10,000 nucleotides of DNA from Dissophora ornata (GCA_025201705.1 MU617522.1:1-10000); one strand, 5' to 3'; positions 1 to 6,965 are shown, counted from the stretch's first letter. Numbers and translations are program-made. The notes: generated by a model not told the origin, from the sequence alone.

Positions 1-44
1 AAAGGATGCAGATCGTGGAAGGAAGAATCATTGATTCTAACGGT

Positions 45-45
<1 letters not shown>

Positions 46-90
<45 letters not shown>
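46..90. repeat. (TTG)15 trinucleotide microsatellite
   Basis: Fifteen uninterrupted TTG units, equivalent to CAA/AAC/ACA on the minus strand. Such arrays vary in length between strains. It creates an artificial open frame on both strands. Confidence 0.98.
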
Positions 91-91
<1 letters not shown>

Positions 92-259
92 CGCTGTTCG
101 TTGTTCGTTGATAGTGATCCTGAGAATTGCACGTTTGGTGACAGGTGCAATTACATTCACCCTAAAGATATGGACCGGCAGTCATCGCGTGGCAGGAAGT
201 TTGGCAGTGTCCGGGGGACAGAGCTTCGTAGTCAAGATATCTAGGTCATTTTCTTTTTC

Positions 260-281
260 TTTTTTTTTTTTTTTTTTTTTT
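260..281. repeat. T22 homopolymer tract
   Basis: Twenty-two consecutive T, preceded by a degenerate T/C stretch from about 248. Read on minus it is an A22 run. A six-base tcaaga occurs on both sides, which is too little to call a target-site duplication. Confidence 0.95.
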
Positions 282-496
282 CAAGAGCATGCATGGACTT
301 CATTCAAGTAAAAACAGCGGATGGAAGGACTCATCTATGATCTATCAGCAAACTGTATTTGAGGAGGGGAGTAGCTTTATATTCAATAATGTCAACAACT
401 CTTGGTATCCTGTCGAAAAAGTAGCTGCCTTTGTTGTTTTACCGAGGTATCATATTTTCCTTTCTCATATAGCGCAACGGGGAGGGACCTTTTTTT

Positions 497-2405
497 TTAA
501 TTAAGGATCTTGACGGACCTGGTCGCCGCAGCCTTCTTACTGCCAGCCGCCCCAGCATCCAAATGGCTCTGGTTGTTGGCATCCTTTTGTGCAGTAGCCG
601 CGTCGACCACAGGACTCAACTCCGAGGTCTTGGAGATGGGTCTTCTGTCAGCCTCGAACATTGCAATACAGAACTCTGCCAACGGCTTTGTGCACCAGCG
701 AGTCGGGAAAATGAAGCCTTCGAACCAACCCAAATGACCACCATGGGCGGTTGTTGCCAACAGTCCATAGGGGTTGCCAACGATCTCATCCCTGGGTATG
801 CACTCTTCCACAGCAATGGGGTCATCCTCTGCACTGAGGCAGAGGAAGGGACGCTTGATGTCAAGGATTCGCTGGGAGCAGGAGGCCATGCGGTAATACT
901 CGTGAACGGTCCTGTACTTGAAAATTCTACGGGTGACGCATTCATCAAACTGGCGGATTGTGACAGCGCGTTTGACTTCCTCAATGTCGATACAGTCTGA
1001 ATTCTCGAAAACCTTGGCGTGCTTGAAGAAGATGTTCTTCAAGTTGCCACCCATCGTTGGGGAGTAGATATGGTGCTGAAGGAATCCACGTTCCATGTTA
1101 TAGCAGGTTCTACAAGATGGCGAAAAAAGATACAATAATAAAATAATCAGCACAGTGGCACAACCAAGAAACCAACACGGTATTAGAAACAAAAAAAAAC
1201 AACAACAGCAGTAGTAGCAATATAATAACATACCCTAAGAGGTCAAAGGGGTTGCCAACAGACATAGCGCCCAAGAATTCGCAGTTATCGCCTTCCTCGC
1301 CCATGTAGTTCATCAAAATGTTTGATCCCAAACTAAAGCCCACGCTCATCAGTTTAGCCTCCGGCAGGGTCTTTCGCACGTGCTTGACCACTATACGGAG
1401 ATCATCTGTCCAGGAACCGCAGTACAGCTGAGGAGAGGTCACCTCGGTATCAGCACAGGCACGGGCATTGAACACGACGCAGCGGTAGCCGTGGTCCTTG
1501 GTCAATGTCTCGATGAGCGCACGGAGGTAGGACTCATAGCTTCCTCCGGTCAAACCGTGAAGGAGGACCAACGTAGGGGTATCGTCCACGGGCTTTTTCA
1601 CAAACGAAGGGGCCCAATCAATTGAGACTGTTCCACCATCAGGGGTCGAAAGCAATTCACTGCAGATGTTTTGACACAAACAAAAATACAATGAACGTTA
1701 GTACAAAAAAAAAAACCACATCCATGGAGGGAAAAGATGCATGCAGAAAAACGTAAGCAGATCATCCGAAACGCGGATTTGAGAAAAGAGCACAGGGGAT
1801 GACTGGAGGGAGGGGTGTTATGCGCATACTAAAGAGATGAAAGATGCAGGACATGCATAGGGGCAGAACGATAACAGTGAAAGAACGCGACTTGGATCCA
1901 CATGATAAAAAACAAAAAAGATAACGAGGTGGTGGTGGGGGGGTATCTACAGATGGTGTATTTTTCATCCATTGCAACCGACATCTTACCGTTCATAGTT
2001 AATGATATATTTGTGCTCAAAGTTGCGGTAGGCAGCGTAGGCAGTCTGGAAATGGCCACTGGTCATCCACAGAGTAGGCTTGAAGACCGCACCCTTGGAT
2101 GGATCGGTGAGAGTGGGGCAGGTCCTCTTGATGTAGTCGATAAAGTTTTCGGAAGTGGTGCTGCCAGTCTTCCGGTCGTGGAGCCTGATCCTCACGGGGT
2201 CCTTGCTGTAGCTGAGGACGACAGGCGAGGCAGTGTAGTAGCGGAAGAGGCCTGTGAGGAGGAAGGGCAGGAGGATCAGGAGGGGGATGACCAGCGGCTT
2301 CTCCTGGTGGTGGAAGAGGATGCGAGAGCCGGTCTCGGTGCTGTTGAGGAACTCCCAGGACGGATGGTTTCCGAGCAGGAACTGCGAGACTGTCTCCATG
2401 TCCAT
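497..2405 (-). CDS. Alpha/beta hydrolase, ABHD1/2/3-YheT-EHT1/EEB1 family (3 exons)
   Basis: Exons are 2405-1990, 1659-1234 and 1109-497. They total 1455 nt and give 484 aa in one frame. Domains seen: a short N-terminus; a hydrophobic helix at about 37-57, probably a membrane anchor; the family motif W-M-T-S-G-H-F-Q-T at 113-121; the oxyanion-region motif HGLTGGS at 173-179; the nucleophile elbow GFSLG with Ser248; the acid in AEDDP (Asp376 or Asp377); and the catalytic His406 in GGHLGWFEG. The Ala/Lys-rich tail after about 440 looks disordered. Known for the family: serine esterases and acyltransferases of lipid metabolism, including yeast medium-chain fatty acid ethyl ester synthases and mammalian membrane-anchored phospholipases. 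The exact substrate cannot be read from the sequence. The ATG at 2405 is the first Met of the open frame after a CT-rich leader. All catalytic residues are present, so the enzyme is probably active. Confidence 0.93.
1110..1233 (-). other. Intron 2 of the alpha/beta hydrolase gene (124 nt)
   Basis: On minus the donor is GG|GTATGTTA at 1233 and the acceptor is CTTGTAG ending at 1110. A CTGAT-type branch candidate lies about 36 nt before the acceptor. Splicing joins GG to A, making a Gly codon, and continues ACC TGC TAT in frame. Reading through without splicing inserts hydrophobic runs from T-rich sequence and then a stop. Confidence 0.92.
1660..1989 (-). other. Intron 1 of the alpha/beta hydrolase gene (330 nt)
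   Basis: On minus the donor is CG|GTAAGATG at 1989 and the acceptor is CTGCAG ending at 1660. A perfect TACTAAC branch site lies at 1703-1697, about 38 nt before the acceptor, followed by T-rich sequence. Splicing joins CG to T, making an Arg codon, and continues GAA TTG CTT (Glu-Leu-Leu) in frame. It is long for a fungal intron and contains A/T-run and G-rich low-complexity sequence. Confidence 0.92.
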
Positions 2406-2788
2406 CGAGACGATTGCACAGGGGGGGGGGGAGAGAGAGGGAGAGAGGGGAATGGAGAATGAAGAAGAGAAGAGAATGAGCGGATGGAGGGCCGATGAGG
2501 GAACGACGTTTTATGTGTGCTGTGAACACCGACAGAGGTTCGGTAGATCGTCTCTCCGGGCATGATCGATGTTTAAATTGTTTAACTGCACGCTGCCCGT
2601 GGACTGAACGTTCTGCAATCGACTGTTGATCGGGGCGGGAAGCACTGGCCAATCGACGGCCTTATTTCCTCACACTGCCGACACACTGGTTTGCCACCAG
2701 CAGGTTTTTAGAGTCGATGGGTCTATGCCTGCACAGCAACACAACAACAACAACAACATGCCGTTCATTTTTTTTTTTGGGTTGCGTA
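2406..2788. other. Intergenic region: hydrolase promoter/leader and CsbD-like gene 3' flank
   Basis: This stretch separates the hydrolase start from the poly(A) signal of the upstream minus-strand CsbD-like gene. On minus, the 70 bases before the hydrolase ATG are strongly CT-rich (the complement of the G/GA tract), as is common in fungal leaders. No TATA box is visible near the hydrolase. The part at 2740-2780 holds CAA repeats and a T11 run. Long open frames across it are compositional. Confidence 0.55.
2421..2476. repeat. G11 plus GA-rich purine tract
   Basis: Eleven G at 2421-2431, followed by an almost pure G/A stretch to about 2476. On the minus strand it is a polypyrimidine tract directly upstream of the hydrolase start, within its probable leader or core promoter. 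Confidence 0.9.
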
Positions 2789-2794
2789 TTTATT
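2789..2794 (-). terminator. AATAAA polyadenylation signal of the CsbD-like gene
   Basis: A perfect AATAAA on minus, about 70 nt past the CsbD-like stop codon. An A11 run follows (T11 on plus at 2768-2778), in the usual region for cleavage. Confidence 0.7.
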
Positions 2795-2862
2795 TACAAG
2801 GTTTTCATAGGGCTGGTGCGAGATCTGATCTGAACAACCACCTCCTCTCTTTCAGAACATAT

Positions 2863-3147
2863 CTAGACGTTACGCTGGACATCTCCCAACGTAGTGTTGG
2901 CCTTGCCGCGAGCCTCCAATACGGGGTCGTTGGTCGCGCTTCCGACAGCCTGCTGGGCAGAACCCTGGACGGTATTGCCGACGCCCCTGGCCTGGGTCTC
3001 GGCCTTGCGTGCGTTCTGGTTGGCGTGGGCCTCGGCGTTCTGAACAGCTCCCTTGGCAGCGAGGGACTCGTTGCCGGTGGCTCGTCCGATCTTTTCCTTG
3101 GTGGCACCGGCGGCCTCGTTGTATTTGTCAGAGATCCTTCCGGACAT
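2863..3147 (-). CDS. CsbD-like stress-response protein, 94 aa
   Basis: Small, highly hydrophilic protein without cysteine, rich in Ala, Gly, Asn, Lys and Gln. It carries two copies of the CsbD-type motif: residues 14-37 start GATKEKIGRATGNESLAAKG and residues 62-85 start GSAQQAVGSATNDPVLEARG, with a 48-residue offset. Known for the family: CsbD in Bacillus is a general-stress protein, and some fungal relatives are described as cruciform or mismatched-DNA recognition proteins. The biochemical role is poorly defined, and mine is a family-level call. The ATG at 3147 is the first ATG after the promoter; the frame remains open further upstream but without an ATG. No intron is needed. The gene has its own TATA box about 130 bp upstream, an A/C-rich leader of the kind seen in well-expressed fungal genes, and an AATAAA downstream. 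Nothing is broken. Confidence 0.9.
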   Translation of the reverse strand: MSGRISDKYNEAAGATKEKIGRATGNESLAAKGAVQNAEAHANQNARKAETQARGVGNTVQGSAQQAVGSATNDPVLEARGKANTTLGDVQRNV

Positions 3148-3278
3148 GATAGAAGAGTGCTTGCTGTGTTGTTGTTTTTTTTGGAAGAGTGAAAGAGTGT
3201 GCAAAGTGCTGAGTTGTGAGTCTGTGTGTTGGAGTTGATGGAGAATATTAAAAAAAAGAGAGGGAGCGGTCGATGGTC

Positions 3279-3284
3279 TTTATA
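3279..3284 (-). promoter_or_regulatory. TATA box of the CsbD-like gene
   Basis: TATAAA in the context GGTATAAAGACC on minus, 132 bp upstream of the ATG. The sequence from there to the ATG is T/C-rich and then A/C-rich with no intervening ATG, which suits a 5' UTR of roughly 80-100 nt. Confidence 0.65.
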
Positions 3285-3299
3285 CCTTTTTTTTTTGTT

Positions 3300-3840
3300 T
3301 AGTCAGGGTCATCTTTGAATTCATCCAGAGAATTGCTCGGAGCTCCTTCGGCGTGATGGTCAGACGCGAGCAAAGGCCACCCAATGTCAATGTATGATGA
3401 AATAATGATGATTGTCTGCAAGTCCAGCTCCCATTGGGTTGTTTTCTCGTACACAATACGTACGATGCGCTAGATATTCGTATAGGCGTTAAAGTCTTAC
3501 GTCGCTTCCGCCTGGAAAGACGACAGCGGGTCTTGCACCACTTCAATCCATGATGTAACCTGAGTTTCTGATGGGCTAACTATGGTCCTCGAATAAGAGT
3601 CTTCAAATCGCACGACATTATTACATTATTACATTCATGCAATATTGCAACACAAACGAAACGACAGCAGCGCGGGTATTACTCTAGACAGCATCCAACT
3701 TCTCCTGTCTACCTCACACGGGACACAACGGGGCGGGGCGCTCTTCCACATCTCATTCCTGCTTCGTACATGGAAAAAAAAAAGATGCTAATATCCGATC
3801 ACGACCTCTCGCTCCGCTCCACCTAGTCGGACTTTTCTAG
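3300..3840. other. Intergenic region without a supported gene
   Basis: No frame here has recognisable protein motifs. Minor structure: two tandem attattac units at about 3616-3632, a perfect 12-base palindrome TGCAATATTGCA at 3638-3649, a G/C-rich patch near 3729-3741, and an A10 run near 3775. It probably holds upstream promoter elements of the CsbD-like gene and the 3' flank of the 586-aa gene. Confidence 0.5.
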
Positions 3841-3847
3841 CCTATGA

Positions 3848-3853
3848 TTTATT
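3848..3853 (-). terminator. AATAAA polyadenylation signal of the 586-aa gene
   Basis: AATAAA on minus, about 56 nt past the stop codon at 3909, in the context TACAATAATAAATC. It is well placed to end the transcript of the 586-aa protein gene. Confidence 0.65.
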
Positions 3854-3908
3854 ATTGTAGCCATTGGATGTTTCATAGCTCCTTTTGGTCGGCAATGACG
3901 AATTGCCA

Positions 3909-5669
3909 CTAATACTCCAGACTATCCTCGACGCGGACCTCCTGTAGGACCAACGACGGATCGGTTCGAGAACGCGCTTGGATGACCCTCTCCTTATTCT
4001 TCTCTCCTCCGCCTCCCTCCCTACCAGCGTCAAGACTATCCCTAACATCCACCGTCGCGACATCCAACCGCGTCAAGGAGCTGTAAAACATCATCCTGGC
4101 ACGTACAACAGCAACGGCAAGATCCTCGGACGAATCAACAATGGAGCGGGGCGGTGTTTCCGCTGGTGAATCAGACAGTGCTTGCCCATCGTGATAATGG
4201 CGAGAGACAGAGACGACCTTGTATCTCGCGTTCACATCGACTCCCTTAAAGTGCATCGAGTCCTCTCCATTCTCGTCCGCTCTAGAATGCGACACGCGGG
4301 CCAATTTTGACGAGCTCTGTGACCGTGCAAACACAGGTCTCCCTTCCGCCTCAAACCCATCCTCAGGTTCCTCTCGCTTTTGTCCCCCAAATCCACTCGT
4401 TGGGTCAGCAACCTCGTCAACATCGTCAGATGATGCGGCAGCAAAACCCAGGTTAGAACTCCGATCTGGGTCCTGATACGCTTTATTCATTTGGACCGAA
4501 CCGTGTTCAGACACCAGGTCGAAATCCATGCTCTCGTCTCCAAGGACCACGGCCCTCTTCTCTACCCAGACCGTCAATCCTTCGTCGCGTGTACGCTGCC
4601 CGACACTTCCCTGCAGGCAGCCATCCTCTCGAAACTCTGGTTCAAACATGACTCCTGAGCCGATAAATCCTTCCAGGAGCGCAATGCCAAAGCGATTCGC
4701 CACCTCGACCTCGTACGCGACCGCCTCGACTGTCAGAATGGGTGGTGTATAAGGAATGGTTCTGACTTGCAGGACCAAATACACAAACGCGCCAGCTTCG
4801 TCTGGATTCGAGGGCAAGGGCGAGAACGGGTTGTCGAGAGAGGATCGTGGATGGTGGGTTGATAGGTGAGTTGGATGAGAGAATGTCGATGGTGAAGTAG
4901 GGCTGGAGGATGAGGTGTCTTCGATCTGGTCGAGACTAATAGGATTTAGGGCCGAGGCTCCAAGATGGTGGGGTGGGACGTCTCCTGCCTCTTGTAGCTC
5001 CTGTTCCTGGTCTAGACGCGTATAGCTCATGTACAGAGGTCTGACCTCGATGAACTGCCAGGCGGTCTTGCCAGAGGGCGACAGCGCATGGGCATACTCT
5101 CCGCCCGGTTCGAGGACATAACCCTCGTTCGAGGACCATTCCGAAGGCGGCTGGTCCTGAGCTAGTGCCTGCTTAGCCAATTGACGTGTCGCAAAGATGC
5201 CCCGCGTGGTCGACCGACGCTTGCCTCCGGAAGCATCCTTGATTGTGCGCTGCAGAATATAGGCGTTGGGTCCCTTACCGACTCTTTTGGCGATTGCCTT
5301 TGAAGAAAAGTCGAGGGTGCCCTCCCAGGAGTGTTGTTCAATCCAGACGTGGAAACGGTCTCCGTTGACCAGGGCCGAGACCTTGGAGAGCTCTGGCCGT
5401 TGAGGCGAAGAGCCGATCTCGTAGAGGGAGAACTGATCCCGGGGCCATGTCCTCAAAAGGTAATCCTGACATGCAGCATTGGCATCGCTGGCGGTTGTGT
5501 AGACGGACCGGATCTCGCGTTTGGAAACACCATCGCCCCAGAACTGCTCAAGAATGAGCTGGTAGACAAACTCGGAGGGCGGGACAGGGTGTCCACCCTG
5601 TTCCTGAGGATCTACCAGCACATCAGCTGGCTCTGCTGAATGATTGTCTGCTTGCTGCGGTATGGACAT
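3909..5669 (-). CDS. Unknown 586-aa protein with four diverged alpha/beta repeat modules
   Basis: I do not recognise this protein. It is a single exon, soluble, without signal peptide or membrane helix. Four segments share a layout: an aromatic/hydrophobic strand, a turn, a strand leading to an Ala-rich helix, then a Gly-containing turn and a V-x-V/I-E strand. They start near residue 34 (FVYQLIL, helix TTASDANAACQDYLL, end VWIEQ), 136 (AYILQRT, helix ATRQLAKQALA, end WQFIEVR), 295 (FVYLVLQV, helix AVAYEVEVANRFGIALL, end VWVEKR) and 482 (RYKVVSV, helix SSEDLAVAVVRARMMF, end VLQEVRVE). Modules 2 and 3 are separated by a Ser/Pro/His-rich disordered linker (about 220-290), and modules 3 and 4 by an acidic Ser-rich linker (about 377-478). 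The ATG at 5669 is in good context, with no upstream ATG nearby. It may be a scaffold or binding protein; that is only a guess from architecture. Confidence 0.85.
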   Translation of the reverse strand: MSIPQQADNHSAEPADVLVDPQEQGGHPVPPSEFVYQLILEQFWGDGVSKREIRSVYTTASDANAACQDYLLRTWPRDQFSLYEIGSSPQRPELSKVSALVNGDRFHVWIEQHSWEGTLDFSSKAIAKRVGKGPNAYILQRTIKDASGGKRRSTTRGIFATRQLAKQALAQDQPPSEWSSNEGYVLEPGGEYAHALSPSGKTAWQFIEVRPLYMSYTRLDQEQELQEAGDVPPHHLGASALNPISLDQIEDTSSSSPTSPSTFSHPTHLSTHHPRSSLDNPFSPLPSNPDEAGAFVYLVLQVRTIPYTPPILTVEAVAYEVEVANRFGIALLEGFIGSGVMFEPEFREDGCLQGSVGQRTRDEGLTVWVEKRAVVLGDESMDFDLVSEHGSVQMNKAYQDPDRSSNLGFAAASSDDVDEVADPTSGFGGQKREEPEDGFEAEGRPVFARSQSSSKLARVSHSRADENGEDSMHFKGVDVNARYKVVSVSRHYHDGQALSDSPAETPPRSIVDSSEDLAVAVVRARMMFYSSLTRLDVATVDVRDSLDAGREGGGGEKNKERVIQARSRTDPSLVLQEVRVEDSLEY

Positions 5670-6179
5670 TATGTCTGCCTTCGATGTGTATTGATGGAAC
5701 TGGTTTATTGTATTTGACTAGTTCTGGAGATGCTAGAGAGAGCAGCCTGGGAATAAAAGCAAAAAAAAAAAAAAAAAATGACACACCAAGGAATCCTGGA
5801 GCTGAGGGTGGGGGAGGAAGGCCGATGGCGGTTGAGAAGGTGATGAGGGCAGTGTGATATTGGGCCCTTTTTGGGCTTGTCCAACCACAAGTGAGCTGCC
5901 GACGTGTGACAGACCCGCTTCCAACTCTTCCAACTGGGGCTGCGTGTAGAGTCCCTGCATTTCCCCGCACTTTGCAGTGTTGTTTTAGGCCTTCTTTGCT
6001 GCTTCTCCTGTGCCGCTTTATATTAGAAACCACTCGACGAGCTGTGCCTAGTGATCCACGCAAGAGCATTATCCATTCGCTCCTTGCAAGAAGAGCAACT
6101 GATCTCAATGTTGAAAGAGTGCCTCAGCACTGGCACGGTTTTTTTTAAAAAAAATGAAGGTATCCATCCACCAACGCTA
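5670..6179. other. Upstream region of the 586-aa gene, with A18 tract and T8A8 palindrome
   Basis: Probable promoter and leader of the minus-strand 586-aa gene. It holds an A18 run at 5761-5778 (a T-run in the sense of the gene), a minus-strand CCAAT at about 5857-5861, and a perfect 16-base T8A8 palindrome at 6139-6154. Open frames here on minus produce low-complexity Phe or Pro runs and show no family motifs. The part towards 6150 may include further eroded retroelement sequence. Confidence 0.5.
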
Positions 6180-6396
6180 TATAACCAGTCGCGTTCCCAA
6201 GGGCCTGTGTATAGTTGCTACGCTGTCGTTTCCTTGTTGATATTGCTACACAACAAACTGGTTATCGAGCTGAACTACGATGTCCTGATTTGGAGGCGCC
6301 GAGACTATTGCCGCGAACAGCCCTATTAGCTCCGCTTTGGCTGAGGAAGCAAAACCGTCTGTACAGCCTTGCACAGTACGGTCCTGATGGCTGTGT

Positions 6397-6474
6397 TGGA
6401 ACGGTCTACTAGGTACCTTTTTTTTTTTTTTTAATAACAACATGTCTCTCTGGTGGAACGGTCTACTAGATACC
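6397..6474 (-). mobile_element. 36-bp A-tailed insert between 21-bp direct repeats
   Basis: The 21-base sequences at 6397-6417 and 6454-6474 are identical except at one position (6413 G, 6470 A). The 36 bp between them read on minus as a 21-base body ending CATGTTGTTATT followed by A15, with the A tail abutting the second repeat. This is the layout of target-primed retroposition: target-site duplication, truncated 3' end, poly(A), target-site duplication. It sits inside the RNase H remnant between the VDRS coding bases and their continuation, and adds an in-frame TAA. Confidence 0.75.
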
Positions 6475-6603
6475 AAATGCCATGGCGACAGCCTTCTGGC
6501 TTTGCGTTTATCATAGAGTCGTCGGACGAAACAACTCGTGGCACTCTGATGTCCACTGGTGTGAGCCTGATATCTTCCACCTTCTCTGCTGCTGCTGGTG
6601 TGA

Positions 6604-6649
6604 GCCATACAGGCTTTTTCTTTTTTTAATAAGCTATGCAGGGCTTTTT
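6604..6649 (-). mobile_element. 13-bp TTATT-A7 insert between diverged 16-17-bp repeats
   Basis: Plus-strand 6604-6619 (gccatacaggcttttt) and 6633-6649 (gctatgcagggcttttt) are direct repeats with two substitutions and one gap. Between them, on minus, lies TTATTAAAAAAAG. Collapsing one copy restores the retroelement frame TWNPKKP-VW, which supports insertion into an older sequence. The TTATT plus A-run is the same 3' end as in the 36-bp insert. Confidence 0.55.
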
Positions 6650-6693
6650 TGGATTCCAAGTGATATCCCGGGCAGAAACTCGTTCTGTCATAG

Positions 6694-6736
6694 ATCAGGA
6701 CCTCTATTTTTTTCAATGTTCAAGCATCAGGACCTC
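6694..6736 (-). mobile_element. 21-bp A-bearing insert between 11-bp perfect direct repeats
   Basis: ATCAGGACCTC occurs at 6694-6704 and 6726-6736. The 21 bp between them read on minus as GCTTGAACATTG followed by A7 and TA. The shape is as in the other two inserts, but the A-run is followed by TA rather than abutting the repeat exactly. A minimal retroposition scar is possible; a duplication during break repair is the alternative. Confidence 0.5.
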
Positions 6737-6853
6737 CAAGAGGCCCGAAAAAAAGCCGGGGCCCAGGAATTAGGATCCTTATACCCCTTAAGTACTGAAG
6801 TCAAAATGAAGCATAAGTAGTGGCTAAAAATCTCCAAGTTTGAAATTTCAGCC

Positions 6854-6871
6854 AATCAGAGTCTTCTGATT
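6854..6871. other. Perfect 7-bp hairpin just upstream of the tRNA gene
   Basis: AATCAGA at 6854-6860 and TCTGATT at 6865-6871 are perfect inverted repeats with the 4-base loop GTCT, ending 10 bp before the tRNA 5' end. The left arm includes part of a CCAAT. Function unknown. Confidence 0.5.
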
Positions 6872-6880
6872 TTAGTTGAA

Positions 6881-6965
6881 GGGCATATGGCGGAGTCTGG
6901 TCTAACGCGTTGTGCTTAAGACACAATGTTCCTGGAACTCGTGGGTTCGAATCCCACTGTGCCCA
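6881..6965 (+). tRNA. tRNA-Leu(UAA)
   Basis: An 85-nt class II tRNA decoding UUA. Acceptor stem GGGCATA (6881-6887) pairs with TGTGCCC (6958-6964), with one G-U, and the discriminator is A at 6965. D stem GCG/CGC at 6890-6892 and 6906-6908. Anticodon stem TTGTG/CACAA encloses loop CTTAAGA with anticodon TAA at 6917-6919. A 14-nt variable arm (6927-6940) is typical of leucine tRNA. T arm is GTGGG TTCGAAT CCCAC at 6941-6957. No intron, and the CCA is not encoded, as usual for a nuclear gene. The B box GGTTCGAATCC is perfect and the A box TGGCGGAGTCTGG is near consensus, so RNA polymerase III transcription is expected. All stems are intact, so it is probably functional rather than a tRNA-derived SINE. 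Confidence 0.95.

Larger units (their letters stand above)
1..496. other. Gene-poor stretch downstream of the hydrolase gene
   Basis: I see no supported gene here. The stretch holds the (TTG)15 array, a T22 tract and, near 370-390, AT-rich sequence that could be the 3' UTR end of the minus-strand hydrolase. No AATAAA is visible on the minus strand; an AATATA variant at about 379-384 is the best weak candidate for a poly(A) signal. Open frames across the TTG array encode poly-Val on plus and poly-Asn or poly-Gln on minus, which is expected from a trinucleotide repeat. Confidence 0.6.
6180..6745 (-). pseudogene. Degraded LINE-type (non-LTR) retrotransposon, RNase H region
   Basis: On minus, two frames together give an RNase H-like domain. 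One frame reads ...TWNPKKP, VDIRVPRVVSSDDSMINA (acid cluster at 6515-6523) and YLVDRS. The other reads QGCTDGFASSAKAEL, with Glu at 6330-6332, and VVQLDNQ, with Asp at 6264-6266. The D...E...D order and spacing match the catalytic acids of RNase H. The usual DGS is DDS here. The domain is broken by a net one-base frameshift between about 6360 and 6395, an in-frame TAG at 6246-6248, a TGA near 6694, and the three short insertions listed separately. In fungal LINEs this domain follows the reverse transcriptase, which I do not see here, so only the 3' part remains. It is non-functional. Weak similarity may continue to about 6190. Confidence 0.8.

Noticed and set aside
2017..2652. 211-codon minus-strand ORF and the 186-codon plus-strand ORF at 1902-2462
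   Set aside because: Both are shadows over hydrolase exon 1 and the GA/CT-rich leader. The exon 1 frame has the family motif and correct splicing.
2626..3192. 188-codon plus-strand ORF opposite the CsbD-like gene
   Set aside because: Gly/Leu/Val-rich antisense shadow of an Ala/Gly-rich coding sequence. The minus frame shows the CsbD repeats and has promoter and poly(A) signals.
3280..3546. 88-codon minus-strand ORF
   Set aside because: It ends within the TATA-box region of the CsbD-like gene and shows no motif or coding-like composition.
5623..6108. 161-codon minus-strand ORF upstream of the 586-aa gene
   Set aside because: It contains a Phe run from the A18 tract and overlaps the start of the 586-aa gene in another frame, with no recognisable motif.
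6397..6474. The 57-bp repeat-plus-insert unit as an introner (new spliceosomal intron)
   Set aside because: A GTATCT donor and a CCTAG acceptor can be found in the two repeat copies, but removing that segment takes out 65 nt and does not restore the frame. The host gene is dead in any case.
6556..6606. 12-bp direct repeat ctggtgtgagcc (6556-6567 and 6595-6606) as a fourth insertion
   Set aside because: No A or T run lies between the copies, and both sit in one continuous retroelement frame, where Leu-Thr-Pro is encoded twice. More likely ancestral coding sequence.
6246..6716. 156-codon minus-strand ORF as a gene
   Set aside because: Only its last third matches RNase H; the rest is the wrong frame of the same retroelement, held open by A-rich inserts.
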